Part shown: piece by piece, positions 1 to 10,250 of the stretch
How the letters are laid out: each line of letters begins with the position of its first letter
Position numbering within the stretch: the first letter of the stretch is position 1
From: Roseicyclus sediminis
Lineage (GTDB): Bacteria > Pseudomonadota > Alphaproteobacteria > Rhodobacterales > Rhodobacteraceae
DNA length: 64,000 nucleotides
Reading direction: 5' to 3'
NCBI RefSeq assembly: GCF_025515305.1
Contig: NZ_JAOPHT010000008.1
Coordinates: 1 to 64,000 of the forward strand
Made by a program: the position numbers and the translations under genes
The notes under the pieces: generated by a model
What the model was told of the DNA's origin: nothing
The model's database searches: none
What the model saw: the letters and a program-made list of their open reading frames with translations, nothing else

Positions 1-413
1 GTCCAAACACGGGCGGGAGGGATTCATAGCGGCACCACTTTGCGCCGAGTACTTTCAGGTCTTGGGTGATCCAATGTCAGATTCGTCCGCACACCAGCCA
101 ATTGGAGTAGCCGAGGCGGACGGCTGCTCTCGGTGGCAGCGGAGCTTGGGCAACATCGCAGCGATCGACTGCTCGGAGTCCAAATCACTCGACGATGCTG
201 TTCCGACCAACGTGTCTTCAGCCACGATCAATGGTGTTCGATGGCTCTCCAGACTATCCTGAAAGTTGCTTCGCACCGTTCGAAGTCCCGCGCTGCCGCT
301 TCTGCGATTTCGATATCGACCTTCAATACCTAACGCCTTCGGATGGCACTTGCCGATACCTTGGTGCTTGTCATCGGTGAGAGACCTTGGATTCGCCGCG
401 CACGGTTTCTCAA
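1..413. other. gene-poor left edge
   Basis: I see no convincing gene here. Frames are open for up to about 170 codons on the minus strand and 60-odd codons on the plus strand, but none has recognisable domains or a ribosome binding site. The base composition is also less GC-rich than the genes to the right. It could be eroded sequence from a lost gene next to the LysR regulator. I cannot identify a parent. Confidence 0.4.
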
Positions 414-1268
414 TCAGATATCGATGATTGCCGTCGTAATCGCCTGCCATTGGTCGCGCGACACCGCTTGGGGGCTCGCGAGCAGCCAGTAACTCTCGTG
501 GTAGGAAAGAGCGGCGGGATGCAGGCGGACCAACGCTCCCGTTGACAAGGCCTCCGCGCACAAAGGCAGAGATGCCAGGAAAACGCCCAGCCCCGCCTTC
601 GCCGCGCCGAGCGCCGAAAGATGCGTGTCGAAGCGCAGGTCGGGCAACGGGGTGGTCGGGATGCCGAACTCGGCTGCCCAGGCGTGCCAGCCGGGTCGTT
701 TACCGGAGCAGGCGATGCGCGGCCAAGCCGTCCAATGCCCGGCGCGGGCTGCCAGAGACGGGGCCGCCACCGGACAGATCTCTTCGGCATAAAGCCGGGC
801 GCGATAAGGATGCGGCCAGTCTCCCGTTCCATAGCGGATGCGAATGACGTCGTCCTGCGGGGCGTCGTGTGCGCCGACAACCATCGACTGGATCGAGATT
901 TCAGCCTTCGTGAGCGATCGCAAGCGGCCCAGCCTTGGAAGCAACCACTGGTCGATGATGGTTTGGCTGGCGGACAGCGTCAGGCGTCGATGTCCGCTGC
1001 CGAAAACCGCCTCGGTGCTGTCGCGCAGCCCTTCCAGCGCAAGACGGACATGGGGCAACCACGCTTCGCCCTCGACGGTCAGCGAGATGGCCCGTGCCCG
1101 ACGGTGGAACAGGGGTGTGCCAAGTTGTTTCTCCAACTGTCCGATGCGCTGGCTGACCGCGGCCTGCGTCAGTCCCACGTCTTCGGCGGCGGCGGTAAAG
1201 CTGCCGAGCCGCGCCGCCGCCTCAAAGGCGCGGATCCATTCGAGCGGAGGAAGACGATCTCTCTTCAT
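414..1268 (-). CDS. LysR-family transcriptional regulator (GcvA-like), probable regulator of the divergent tmpAB pair
   Basis: The 284-residue product has the LysR layout. A winged HTH covers roughly residues 8-66 (EWIRAFEAAARLGSFTAAAE, then LTQAAVSQRIGQLEKQLG), and a periplasmic-binding-protein-like effector domain covers about 90-284. The N-terminal style (PPLEWIRAFEAAARLGSFT) is that of the GcvA/AmpR subgroup. The gene is divergent from the oxygenase gene that starts at 1367, and the 98-bp gap holds a perfect inverted repeat at 1291-1313 (CTC-N7-GAG core) suited to LysR binding. Control of the neighbouring phosphonate genes is inferred from this layout. The ATG at 1268 places the HTH at the usual distance from the N-terminus. 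Confidence 0.9.
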   Translation of the reverse strand: MKRDRLPPLEWIRAFEAAARLGSFTAAAEDVGLTQAAVSQRIGQLEKQLGTPLFHRRARAISLTVEGEAWLPHVRLALEGLRDSTEAVFGSGHRRLTLSASQTIIDQWLLPRLGRLRSLTKAEISIQSMVVGAHDAPQDDVIRIRYGTGDWPHPYRARLYAEEICPVAAPSLAARAGHWTAWPRIACSGKRPGWHAWAAEFGIPTTPLPDLRFDTHLSALGAAKAGLGVFLASLPLCAEALSTGALVRLHPAALSYHESYWLLASPQAVSRDQWQAITTAIIDI

Positions 1269-1290
1269 AAGCCAAACGACATCTCAGGCC

Positions 1291-3102
<1,812 letters not shown>

Positions 3103-3222
3103 TCGCACAGGGAGCCCGATCACGTGAGGCTGGTAGGGAATGGACGTCCATCCTTGGCCAACGTCTGACGCTGGACACGCCGCGCTTCGACGGAAAACAT
3201 ACGGCTGAAGAGGAGGGTCCGC

Positions 3223-5148
3223 ATGCACAGGAAGGTGATCTCGGGCGCAGACGCCGCCGCGCTTATCAAGGATGGGGACGTTCTGACGACCTCCGGCTTT
3301 GTCGGAATTGGTGTGCCTGATGCTCTTCTTTCGGCGGTAGAGCAGCGGTTCCTCGAGACCGGCCATCCGAAAAACCTCTCGCTGGTCTTCGCAGCAGGAC
3401 AAGGAGACGGTGGAGAACGCGGACTGAACCGCCTCGGGCATGAGGGCCTCCTCAGCCGTGTTGTGGGTGGGCATTGGGGCCTCATTCCAAAGGTCGCGGC
3501 GCTTGCCGTCGAAGGCAAAATCCAGGGGTGGAACCTTCCGCAGGGATGCATCAGCCAGCTCTTCCGCGACGCCGCCGCGGGCAAGCCCGGGATGATCACC
3601 ACGGTCGGTTTGGACACGTTCGTCGACCCACGGAACGGCGGTGGGGCGATCAATAGCATATCGGTGGAGCCGCAAGTCGAGCTGATGACGCGCGGCGATG
3701 AGGAATACCTATTCTATCCCGGGCCGAAGCTAACGGTCGCCTTGTTGCGCGGTACGACCGCCGATGAGACCGGCAACATCACGATGGAGCGTGAGGCGCT
3801 GATCATCGACAACCTCGCACAGGCCATGGCGGTGAAGAATGCGGGCGGCATCGTCATCGTTCAGGTCGAACGCCTTGCCCGCGGTCGTAGCCTCCCCGCG
3901 CGTGAGGTGCAGATCCCCGGGATCTTCGTGGACGCTGTCGTGGTCGCGCCCCCGGAGCTGCATATGCAGACCTACCGGACGGCCTTTTCCCACGCCTTCA
4001 CCAATCGCATCCGCCCGCCCGAGGGCGAGATCCCGCATATGCCGCTCGATGCGCGAAAGGTCATCGCGCGACGCTGTGCATTCGAACTCCCGGTGAACGG
4101 TGTGATCAACCTTGGCATCGGCATGCCCGAAGGCGTCGCTGCCGTTTCCGCTGAAGAGGGTTTGCTGGATCATGTGACCCTGACGGCCGAGCCCGGCGTT
4201 GTCGGCGGCCAACCCGCCTCCGGCCTCGATTTCGGGGCGGCTGTCGATGTCGATGCCGTCATACCTCAGAACGCGCAGTTCGACTTCTACGACGGTGGCG
4301 GGCTCGACATGGCGTGCCTCGGTCTGGCGCAAGCCGACGGGCAGGGAAACGTTAACGTCTCGCGCTTCGGCCCACGGCTTGCCGGGGCGGGCGGGTTCAT
4401 CAACATCAGCCAGAACGCCAAGGCGCTTGTCTTCGCCGGGACGTTCACCGCCAAGGGCATCGACGTCGAGGTTGGCGACGGTGCGTTGACGATCCGGGCG
4501 GAAGGCACATCCAGGAAGTTCCTCGACGCCGTCGAACAAGTAACTTTCTCTGGTAAACGCGCAGCGCGCCTTGGTCAGCCGGTTCTCTACGTGACCGAAC
4601 GCTGCGTGTTCCGGTTGCGACCCGATGGGCTTGAGTTGGTTGAGGTTGCACCGGGCGTCGACCTCGGTCGGGATATCCTCGGACACATGGGTTTTCGTCC
4701 AATCATCGAGGACGTTCGCGAAATGGATGCGCGGATATTCCGCGACGAACCCATGGATTTGAAGCGAGAACTTCTGCACCTCGACCTGCCTGAGCGAATT
4801 GCTTTGGACGCAACGACCGGCCGTCTCTTCATCAATTTCGAGAAGATGCGGATCCGGACGCTCGAAGAAATCGAGCAGGTGCGCGGGCAGGTCATGGAGG
4901 TTTGCGGCCCGCCGACGGACAAGGTGGACGTCGTGGTGAATTACGACGGCTTCCAGCTCGACGATGATATCGCTAAGGACTACGCCGAGATGGTCGCGGA
5001 CCTGGAGAGCCGGTTCTACAGGACGGTCACGCGCTACTCCGGCTCAGCATTTATGCGCTTGAAGCTGGGTGAAACACTCCCAAGCGCGTCACCGCACATC
5101 TTCGAGACAAGAGAGGCCGCGCAGGCGTTCCTTGACCGGCTGAAGTGA
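3223..5148 (+). CDS. acyl-CoA:carboxylate CoA-transferase (propionate CoA-transferase type) with C-terminal extension
   Basis: The first ~520 of 641 residues form a fused alpha/beta CoA-transferase like Pct/YdiF. The alpha-like half (1-250) starts at KVISGADAAALIKDGD and the beta-like half follows. The catalytic glutamate is Glu323 in AEPGVVGG, close to Glu333 of YdiF. Such enzymes move CoA between short-chain acyl-CoAs and acids in the cytoplasm. About 120 residues from ~520 to 641 (beginning MDLKRELLHL) extend past the usual end of the family and look like a separate alpha/beta domain that I do not recognise. The gene starts 120 bases after tmpB on the same strand. A functional link to phosphonate breakdown is not evident. 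Confidence 0.85.
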   Translation: MHRKVISGADAAALIKDGDVLTTSGFVGIGVPDALLSAVEQRFLETGHPKNLSLVFAAGQGDGGERGLNRLGHEGLLSRVVGGHWGLIPKVAALAVEGKIQGWNLPQGCISQLFRDAAAGKPGMITTVGLDTFVDPRNGGGAINSISVEPQVELMTRGDEEYLFYPGPKLTVALLRGTTADETGNITMEREALIIDNLAQAMAVKNAGGIVIVQVERLARGRSLPAREVQIPGIFVDAVVVAPPELHMQTYRTAFSHAFTNRIRPPEGEIPHMPLDARKVIARRCAFELPVNGVINLGIGMPEGVAAVSAEEGLLDHVTLTAEPGVVGGQPASGLDFGAAVDVDAVIPQNAQFDFYDGGGLDMACLGLAQADGQGNVNVSRFGPRLAGAGGFINISQNAKALVFAGTFTAKGIDVEVGDGALTIRAEGTSRKFLDAVEQVTFSGKRAARLGQPVLYVTERCVFRLRPDGLELVEVAPGVDLGRDILGHMGFRPIIEDVREMDARIFRDEPMDLKRELLHLDLPERIALDATTGRLFINFEKMRIRTLEEIEQVRGQVMEVCGPPTDKVDVVVNYDGFQLDDDIAKDYAEMVADLESRFYRTVTRYSGSAFMRLKLGETLPSASPHIFETREAAQAFLDRLK

Positions 5149-5909
5149 GGGAGACAGCGGGATCGCCTCAGGGCAACCCAGAATGGCGGTTTAGTCCGCA
5201 CACCAGACCTTCAGAACGATCTTCAGAATGGCGGCTTACCACGAAAGCGGACGTTAATCCGCATTCCGCCAACGACCGAGAAGCGGACCAAGCTGCCCGA
5301 TGCTGGTGCAGCGACGTTCACGTCGGCGGCACGATCGAGTCACGACGTGCCTTGCGGAAGTGCAGCACGCCTTCCCCGAAGCGGTCGTTCGTGCACGGCT
5401 GAATGGCGCAGATCCGAACCGGTCATTCGCCGCGTGGCGGCTTGACGTCTCACATGCGGACAAAGCAGACCGATGCAGTTGCTTTCTAAGGCGTCATCGC
5501 GATGGATCAGAGGCCTGCTAAGATGTTAGTGAGCGATATTCACGATAGGCCGTTGGGTTGTTCCCTCTGAGCGCTCCGCCATCGCAACTGAGGAAGCTTC
5601 GGTCGAGGCTGGCGACCAGATGACCACATTACCAGTTGTCCGAGAACTCGCAAATCAAGCGGCCGATTCCTCGTTTACGTTCTTGTTCGATGGTCAAGAT
5701 TGAGCGTCCTTTCGTTCGTTCTCGTCGGAGAGTCTCGCTCCGGCGATCGCAAGGCGTCATGTGCGGGCGTCGTAGTCGGTGTCCGCCACAACGACATCGA
5801 CTTGCGGCGTTTCCCGGACGATCCCGCAATCGGTCTTCGGCCGGCAGGAGGGCAACCGGATAAGGCAGACCGGAGCCTTGACATGTGCCGGCACCGGCTG
5901 CAATGTCGC
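5149..5909. other. degenerate intergenic stretch with repeated GAATGGCGG-type motifs
   Basis: No gene is supported in these 760 bases. AGAATGGCGG occurs at 5180-5189 and again at 5225-5234, each followed by a variant of a TTAN-CCGC-type phrase, and AAGCGGACGTT lies at 5245-5255. Short, arginine- and serine-rich frames on both strands carry no domain. The composition and broken repetition suggest a decayed dispersed repeat or lost gene. Confidence 0.4.
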
Positions 5910-5936
5910 TTGAACAAACTGTTCTATAATGAACAA
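5910..5936 (+). promoter_or_regulatory. IclR-type composite operator overlapping a TATAAT -10 element
   Basis: TTGAAC (5910-5915), five bases, GTTC (5921-5924), six bases, GAAC (5931-5934) make an overlapping pair of dyads. The six-base spacer is TATAAT (5925-5930), a perfect -10 hexamer. The same half-site spacing occurs at 13430-13454 beside the IclR gene. The site lies 81 bases before the start of the block at 6017 and would block the promoter when bound. Confidence 0.6.
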
Positions 5937-6016
5937 TCGATGGTGGGCTCTTGTCTGGGCACTAGACTGCAAGGACGATCCGATGTGCCGATACTCGCAA
6001 CCATGGCGATACCGCG

Positions 6017-6856
6017 ATGACTGAGCCGATACTCGGGGTGTCGGGTGATCTCTCCCATATCTCGCGACCCGGGCCGGGGCCCGTTGTCGTGTTCCTGCAT
6101 GGTATCGGGTCCAACGCGACATCCTTCGCGCCGCTCTTCGAAGTCCTGCCCCCCGACCTGACCCTGCTTGCGTGGAATGCACCCGGCTATTCGGATTCCG
6201 CGCCACTAAACGAAGATTGGCCGACGGCCGGTGACTACGCGGAAAAGCTGGCGGATTTGCTGGACCAGCTTGGCCATGACACGGTGCATCTTGTCGGGCA
6301 TTCGCTTGGAACGCTGATCGCCGCCGCCTTCGCGCGCCAGTTCCCGGATCGGGTGCAGAGCCTCACGCTGGCCGCCGCCGCGAAGGGCTACGGCGTGCCG
6401 CGCTTGGGGGCGCTGCCCGACGGGGTGCAGGCCCGTCTGACCGATCTCGCGCGCCTTGGCCCCGCCGCTTTCGCCAGCGCACGCGCGGCCAACCTGGTGC
6501 ACGAGCCGGAAGAACACCCCGAGATCGTAAAGAGCGTCGAGACCGCGATGGCGCAGGTGAACCCCGAGGGCTATGCCCAGGCGGTGCGGATGCTCGCGTC
6601 GGGCGATCTGCCCGGCGATTTGACCCATGTCGCAGCGCGCCCCGGCTTCATCATCGGCGCGCAGGACCGGGTGACGCCCATGGCGCAGACCATGGCCGCC
6701 GCCGACGCATGGGGCCCGGGCCGGGACACGCGCCCGACCGTCACCGAAATCGAGCGGGCGGGGCATGCGGTCTACCTGCAACGCCCCGACGCATTCTGCG
6801 CCGCCCTGCTGGATCACATGGGCCTGCCCGCCGCCCGAAACCCCGAGGGAGCTTGA
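6017..6856 (+). CDS. alpha/beta-fold hydrolase
   Basis: The 279-residue cytoplasmic protein is a single alpha/beta hydrolase domain. The oxyanion-hole motif HGIGSN comes first, and the catalytic triad is Ser96 (GHSLG), Asp217 (GAQDRVTP) and His250 (AGHAVYL). The family includes meta-cleavage-product C-C hydrolases and ring-opened amide hydrolases such as the (acetamidomethylene)succinate hydrolase. Its place before a ring-cleavage-type dioxygenase fits hydrolysis of a ring-fission product. It is the first gene of a six-gene rightward operon, and the next gene begins 2 bases after its stop. Only a weak Shine-Dalgarno sequence precedes it. The exact substrate is not readable. Confidence 0.85.
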   Translation: MTEPILGVSGDLSHISRPGPGPVVVFLHGIGSNATSFAPLFEVLPPDLTLLAWNAPGYSDSAPLNEDWPTAGDYAEKLADLLDQLGHDTVHLVGHSLGTLIAAAFARQFPDRVQSLTLAAAAKGYGVPRLGALPDGVQARLTDLARLGPAAFASARAANLVHEPEEHPEIVKSVETAMAQVNPEGYAQAVRMLASGDLPGDLTHVAARPGFIIGAQDRVTPMAQTMAAADAWGPGRDTRPTVTEIERAGHAVYLQRPDAFCAALLDHMGLPAARNPEGA

Positions 6857-6857
6857 G

Positions 6858-7766
6858 ATGACCGAAGACCTCAGACTGGATCACTTACGCGGCATCGTGA
6901 TGCGCGCGCCCGGGATCACCGCGACGACGGCGTTCTACACCGATCAATGGGGACTGCACGTGGCCCATGAGGGCGACGGGATCACCTATCTGCGCGGGAC
7001 CGGCGACCAGCCGTTCATCTATGGCCTCAGAGACGATGCGACCTATGGCATTGAGTACATCCATTTCGGCATGCCGGACCGCGACGGTGTCGACGTGCTC
7101 TACAGGCAGCTTTCCGAAAAGGGCGCGGACCTGCGCGGCGCACCGGGCATGTTCGAGGGGCCCTTCGGCGGCTACGGGTTCGAGGTGGTCGACCCCGACA
7201 ACCGGCGCCTGCGCATCACCGCCGATATCGCGCTGCGTGACGCCGACGACATCCACGCCTATCCGCGCAAGATCAGCCACGTGGTGCTGAACACGCCGGA
7301 CATGGAGGGAATGCAGCGCTGGTACGAAGAGATGCTGGGCTTCCGCACCAGCGACTACTCCGCCGACCAGATGGTGTTCCTGCGCATCGGCAGCGATCAC
7401 CACGCCATCGCGCTGGTGCGCGCGCAATACCCGGCGATCAACCACGTCGCCTTCGAGATGGCTGGCATCGACAGTTTCATGCGGGGCATCGGCCGCATGA
7501 AGCAGCAGGGCCAGGTGCCGAGCTGGGGGCCGGGACGCCACGGGCCGGGCAACAACCCCTTCGCCTATTTCGTCTCGCCCTCGGGTTTCGTGATCGAATT
7601 CACCTCGGAGGTGCAGCAGATCGACGAGGCTACGCACGAACCCAAGGTCTGGTCGCGCACCGACCCCGAGGCAATGGACCAGTGGATGACGGCGGGTCCG
7701 CCGACACCGGCGCAACGCGCGGTCATGGCCGGGCGACCCGACCCCGGCTTTCCGAAGGAAGGGTGA
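6858..7766 (+). CDS. two-domain VOC (vicinal oxygen chelate) extradiol-type dioxygenase
   Basis: The 302-residue protein has two VOC repeats, about residues 8-125 and 137-255. The C-terminal repeat keeps the 2-His-1-Glu iron triad of type I extradiol dioxygenases: His141 (KISHVVLN), His196 (INHVAFEM) and Glu247 (GFVIEFTSE). This is the catechol 2,3-dioxygenase architecture, so ring meta-cleavage of a catechol-like or hydroxylated heteroaromatic compound is the likely role. The ATG at 6858 follows the hydrolase stop directly with a GAGGGAGC ribosome site. A longer frame from 6765 only overlaps the upstream gene. The tail after 255 is unusual and proline-rich. Confidence 0.85.
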   Translation: MTEDLRLDHLRGIVMRAPGITATTAFYTDQWGLHVAHEGDGITYLRGTGDQPFIYGLRDDATYGIEYIHFGMPDRDGVDVLYRQLSEKGADLRGAPGMFEGPFGGYGFEVVDPDNRRLRITADIALRDADDIHAYPRKISHVVLNTPDMEGMQRWYEEMLGFRTSDYSADQMVFLRIGSDHHAIALVRAQYPAINHVAFEMAGIDSFMRGIGRMKQQGQVPSWGPGRHGPGNNPFAYFVSPSGFVIEFTSEVQQIDEATHEPKVWSRTDPEAMDQWMTAGPPTPAQRAVMAGRPDPGFPKEG

Positions 7767-7769
7767 AGG

Positions 7770-8561
7770 ATGGATCTCGGGCTGACCGATCGTTGCGTCG
7801 TGGTCACCGGCGGCAGTTCCGGGATCGGGCTGGCGACGGTGCGCATCCTGCTGGAAGACGGCGCGCGGGTGGCGTTCTGCGCCCGGGGCGCGGAGCGGCT
7901 GGAGGCCGTGGCGGCGGAGCTGGCAGACGAATACGGCGGGGACAGGGTTCTAGCGCGGGCGTTTTCGGTGCTGGACCCGGAGGCGGTCGCGGGTTTCGCC
8001 GAGGAGGTTTGGCAGACCTTCGGCGGCTGCGACGCTCTCGTTACGAATGCCGGGCAGGGGCGCGTCTCGACCTATGCCGACACCAGCGACGCCGACTGGC
8101 GCGAGGAGCTGGAGTTGAAATTTTTCAGCCAGCTGCACCCGATCCGCGCCTTCGAGGCGGTGCTGCGGAAAAGCGGGCAAGGCGCGATCGTCGGCGTGAA
8201 CTCGCTTCTGGCGCTTCAGCCCGAACCGCACATGGTTTGCACCTCCGCCGCGCGGGCCGGCGTGCAGAACCTGCTGAAGTCGCTGGCGACGGAACTCGCA
8301 CCCGACATCCGCGTCAACTCGATCCTTCTGGGCCTCGTGGACAGCGCCCAGTGGCAGCGCCGGTACGAGGCGCGCGAGGACAAGGCCCAGACCCGCGAGG
8401 ACTGGTTCGCCGCGTTGGCGCGGGCCAAGAGGATCCCGCTCGGCCGGCTTGGCCGGCCCGAGGAGCCCGCCCGCGCGATCGCGTTCCTCGCCTCGCCCGC
8501 GTCCAGCTACATCACTGGCGCCAAGCTCGAAATCTCGGGCGGCGTGTCGCGTTTTGCCTGA
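7770..8561 (+). CDS. short-chain dehydrogenase/reductase with altered active site
   Basis: The 263-residue protein has a Rossmann fold with the cofactor motif TGGSSGIG (13-20), the NAG motif (93-95) and the usual C-terminal TGAKLEISGG. Where classical SDRs have Ser-...-Tyr-x-x-x-Lys, this one has Ser145, Thr158 and Arg162 (CTSAARAG), so both the catalytic Tyr and Lys are replaced. It may be a divergent dehydrogenase using another acid/base or a non-redox member such as a lyase or isomerase. It sits 3 bases after the VOC gene in the same operon, with AAGGA just before the ATG. Confidence 0.85.
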   Translation: MDLGLTDRCVVVTGGSSGIGLATVRILLEDGARVAFCARGAERLEAVAAELADEYGGDRVLARAFSVLDPEAVAGFAEEVWQTFGGCDALVTNAGQGRVSTYADTSDADWREELELKFFSQLHPIRAFEAVLRKSGQGAIVGVNSLLALQPEPHMVCTSAARAGVQNLLKSLATELAPDIRVNSILLGLVDSAQWQRRYEAREDKAQTREDWFAALARAKRIPLGRLGRPEEPARAIAFLASPASSYITGAKLEISGGVSRFA

Positions 8562-8600
8562 TCCCCGTATCCGAAGACCCTGACGAAAGACCCAAGCCCC

Positions 8601-10250
8601 ATGTCCCAGACCGTTGGCCACCAGATCGCCGAGGCGCTTGCCGATGCGGGCGTCACCACCATGTTCGGCGTGATCTCGATCCACAACATGCCGATCCTAG
8701 ACGCGGTGGCCGAACAGGGGCGCATCCGCTTCATTCCGGCGCGCGGCGAGGCCGGGGCGATGAACATGGCCGACGCCTTTTCGCGCGTCACAGGGCAACT
8801 CGGCGTGGCGCTGACCTCGACCGGAACGGCGGCGGGCAACGCCGCGGGCGCGCAGGCCGAAGCATTGACTGCCGGAAGCCGGGTGCTGCACCTGACCACG
8901 CAGATCGACCGCCCCTGGATGGACCGGGACCGCGCCGCGATCCACGATGTGCCCAAGCAGCCCGAGATGCTGCGCGGCGTGTCGAAGGCCGTGTTCCGAA
9001 TCTGGGATGAGATGGGGGTTCTGGGAACGCTGTCGGCCGCGATCCGCGCGGCGATTACGCCGCCCACCGGTCCGGTCAGCCTCGAGGTGCCGGTCGACGT
9101 GCAGCGCATCCCCGCGGTGCCGGGATTGCGCCTGACCCCTCCGCGCCCGGCCGTGGCGACGGTGGAGGAGGTCGCCCTCGACGCGCTGGCCGAGCGCGTG
9201 AAAGCCGCGAAACGGCCGATGCTCTGGCTCGGCGGTGGCGCTAGGGGGGCCGGAGCCGAGGCGTTGGAGCTGGTCGAACGCGGCTTCGGCGCTGTCAGTT
9301 CGACGCAGGGCCGCGCGGTGGTTCCCGAAGCCCACAAGGGCACGCTCGGGGCTTTCAACATGACCCCGGAAGCGGAGGCGCTCTTTCGGGGCTGCGACCT
9401 GATGATCGTCGTGGGCTCGCGGCTTCGCGGGAACGAAACCCGCAACAACAAGATGCCGCTGCCGCGCCCGCTGTTCCAGATCGACGTGGAGCCGACGCAG
9501 GGCGGGCGCAACTACCCGGTCGACGGGTTGCTCTGCGGCGACGCGGCGGCGACGTTGCGCGCGCTTCTGGACCGATTGCCCGAGCGGCTGGGGACCGATC
9601 CGCAGCTCCATTACGACATCGCCGTGGCCCGCGCGAAATCCGAGGGGGCACTGCGCGCGCGCCTCGGGCCATATCAGGTGGTCGCCGATCACCTGCTGGC
9701 GGTGGTGCCGCGGGGCGGCCACCCCTGGGTGCGTGACGTCACGATCTCGAACTCCACCTTCGGCAACCGCTATGTCCAGATCGCGGCGCCGCATCTGGGC
9801 GTACACGCCCTTGGCGGCGGCATCGGGCAGGGGATCGCCATGGCCATCGGGGCGGCGGCGGGATCGCAGGCGCGCACCATCGCGCTGGTGGGCGACGGCG
9901 GCGCGCAGCTCGGCATCGCCGAACTGGTCACGGCGGTCGATGCGGACCTGCCGATCACCTTCGTGCTGATGAACGACGCGGCCTACGGCGTGATCGAGAA
10001 CATCCAGGACGCCCAGTATGACGGGCGCAGGCATTATTCCAAGCTCAAGACGCCCGATTTCGGGTTGCTCTGCCAGTCCATCGACATGCCCCATGTACGC
10101 GTCGCGCGGATCGAGGATTTCCCGCAGGCGCTGGACGCGACACTCGGGCGTAACGGCCCCGCGGTGGTGGAGGTCGACATGGTGTCCATCGGCCCCTTCG
10201 CGGAATCCTTCGCCGGACCGCCGGCCGGAGCCGCGGGCGGCAAGTCATGA
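8601..10250 (+). CDS. thiamine-diphosphate-dependent enzyme (acetolactate synthase/benzoylformate decarboxylase-like)
   Basis: The 549-residue protein has the three-domain layout of the POX/AHAS family: N-terminal PYR domain with the activating Glu50 (ARGEAGAM), central domain, and C-terminal PP domain with the metal/diphosphate motif GDGGAQLG...NDAAYG. It differs clearly from the biosynthetic acetolactate synthase encoded at 59113-60879 and has no nearby small subunit. A 2-oxo-acid decarboxylase or lyase role fits the neighbouring amino-acid-dehydrogenase-like and aldehyde dehydrogenase genes (2-oxo acid to aldehyde to acid). That chain is inferred from context. It overlaps the next gene by 4 bases. 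Confidence 0.82.
   Translation: MSQTVGHQIAEALADAGVTTMFGVISIHNMPILDAVAEQGRIRFIPARGEAGAMNMADAFSRVTGQLGVALTSTGTAAGNAAGAQAEALTAGSRVLHLTTQIDRPWMDRDRAAIHDVPKQPEMLRGVSKAVFRIWDEMGVLGTLSAAIRAAITPPTGPVSLEVPVDVQRIPAVPGLRLTPPRPAVATVEEVALDALAERVKAAKRPMLWLGGGARGAGAEALELVERGFGAVSSTQGRAVVPEAHKGTLGAFNMTPEAEALFRGCDLMIVVGSRLRGNETRNNKMPLPRPLFQIDVEPTQGGRNYPVDGLLCGDAAATLRALLDRLPERLGTDPQLHYDIAVARAKSEGALRARLGPYQVVADHLLAVVPRGGHPWVRDVTISNSTFGNRYVQIAAPHLGVHALGGGIGQGIAMAIGAAAGSQARTIALVGDGGAQLGIAELVTAVDADLPITFVLMNDAAYGVIENIQDAQYDGRRHYSKLKTPDFGLLCQSIDMPHVRVARIEDFPQALDATLGRNGPAVVEVDMVSIGPFAESFAGPPAGAAGGKS

Noticed and set aside
55-561. 168-codon minus-strand frame at the left edge
   Set aside because: It overlaps the LysR gene's 3' end, has no domain, no ribosome site and a composition typical of a chance frame.
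6765-6857. 31-residue N-terminal extension of the VOC dioxygenase
   Set aside because: The extension is the out-of-frame tail of the hydrolase gene; the ATG at 6858 has a ribosome site and fits the family.
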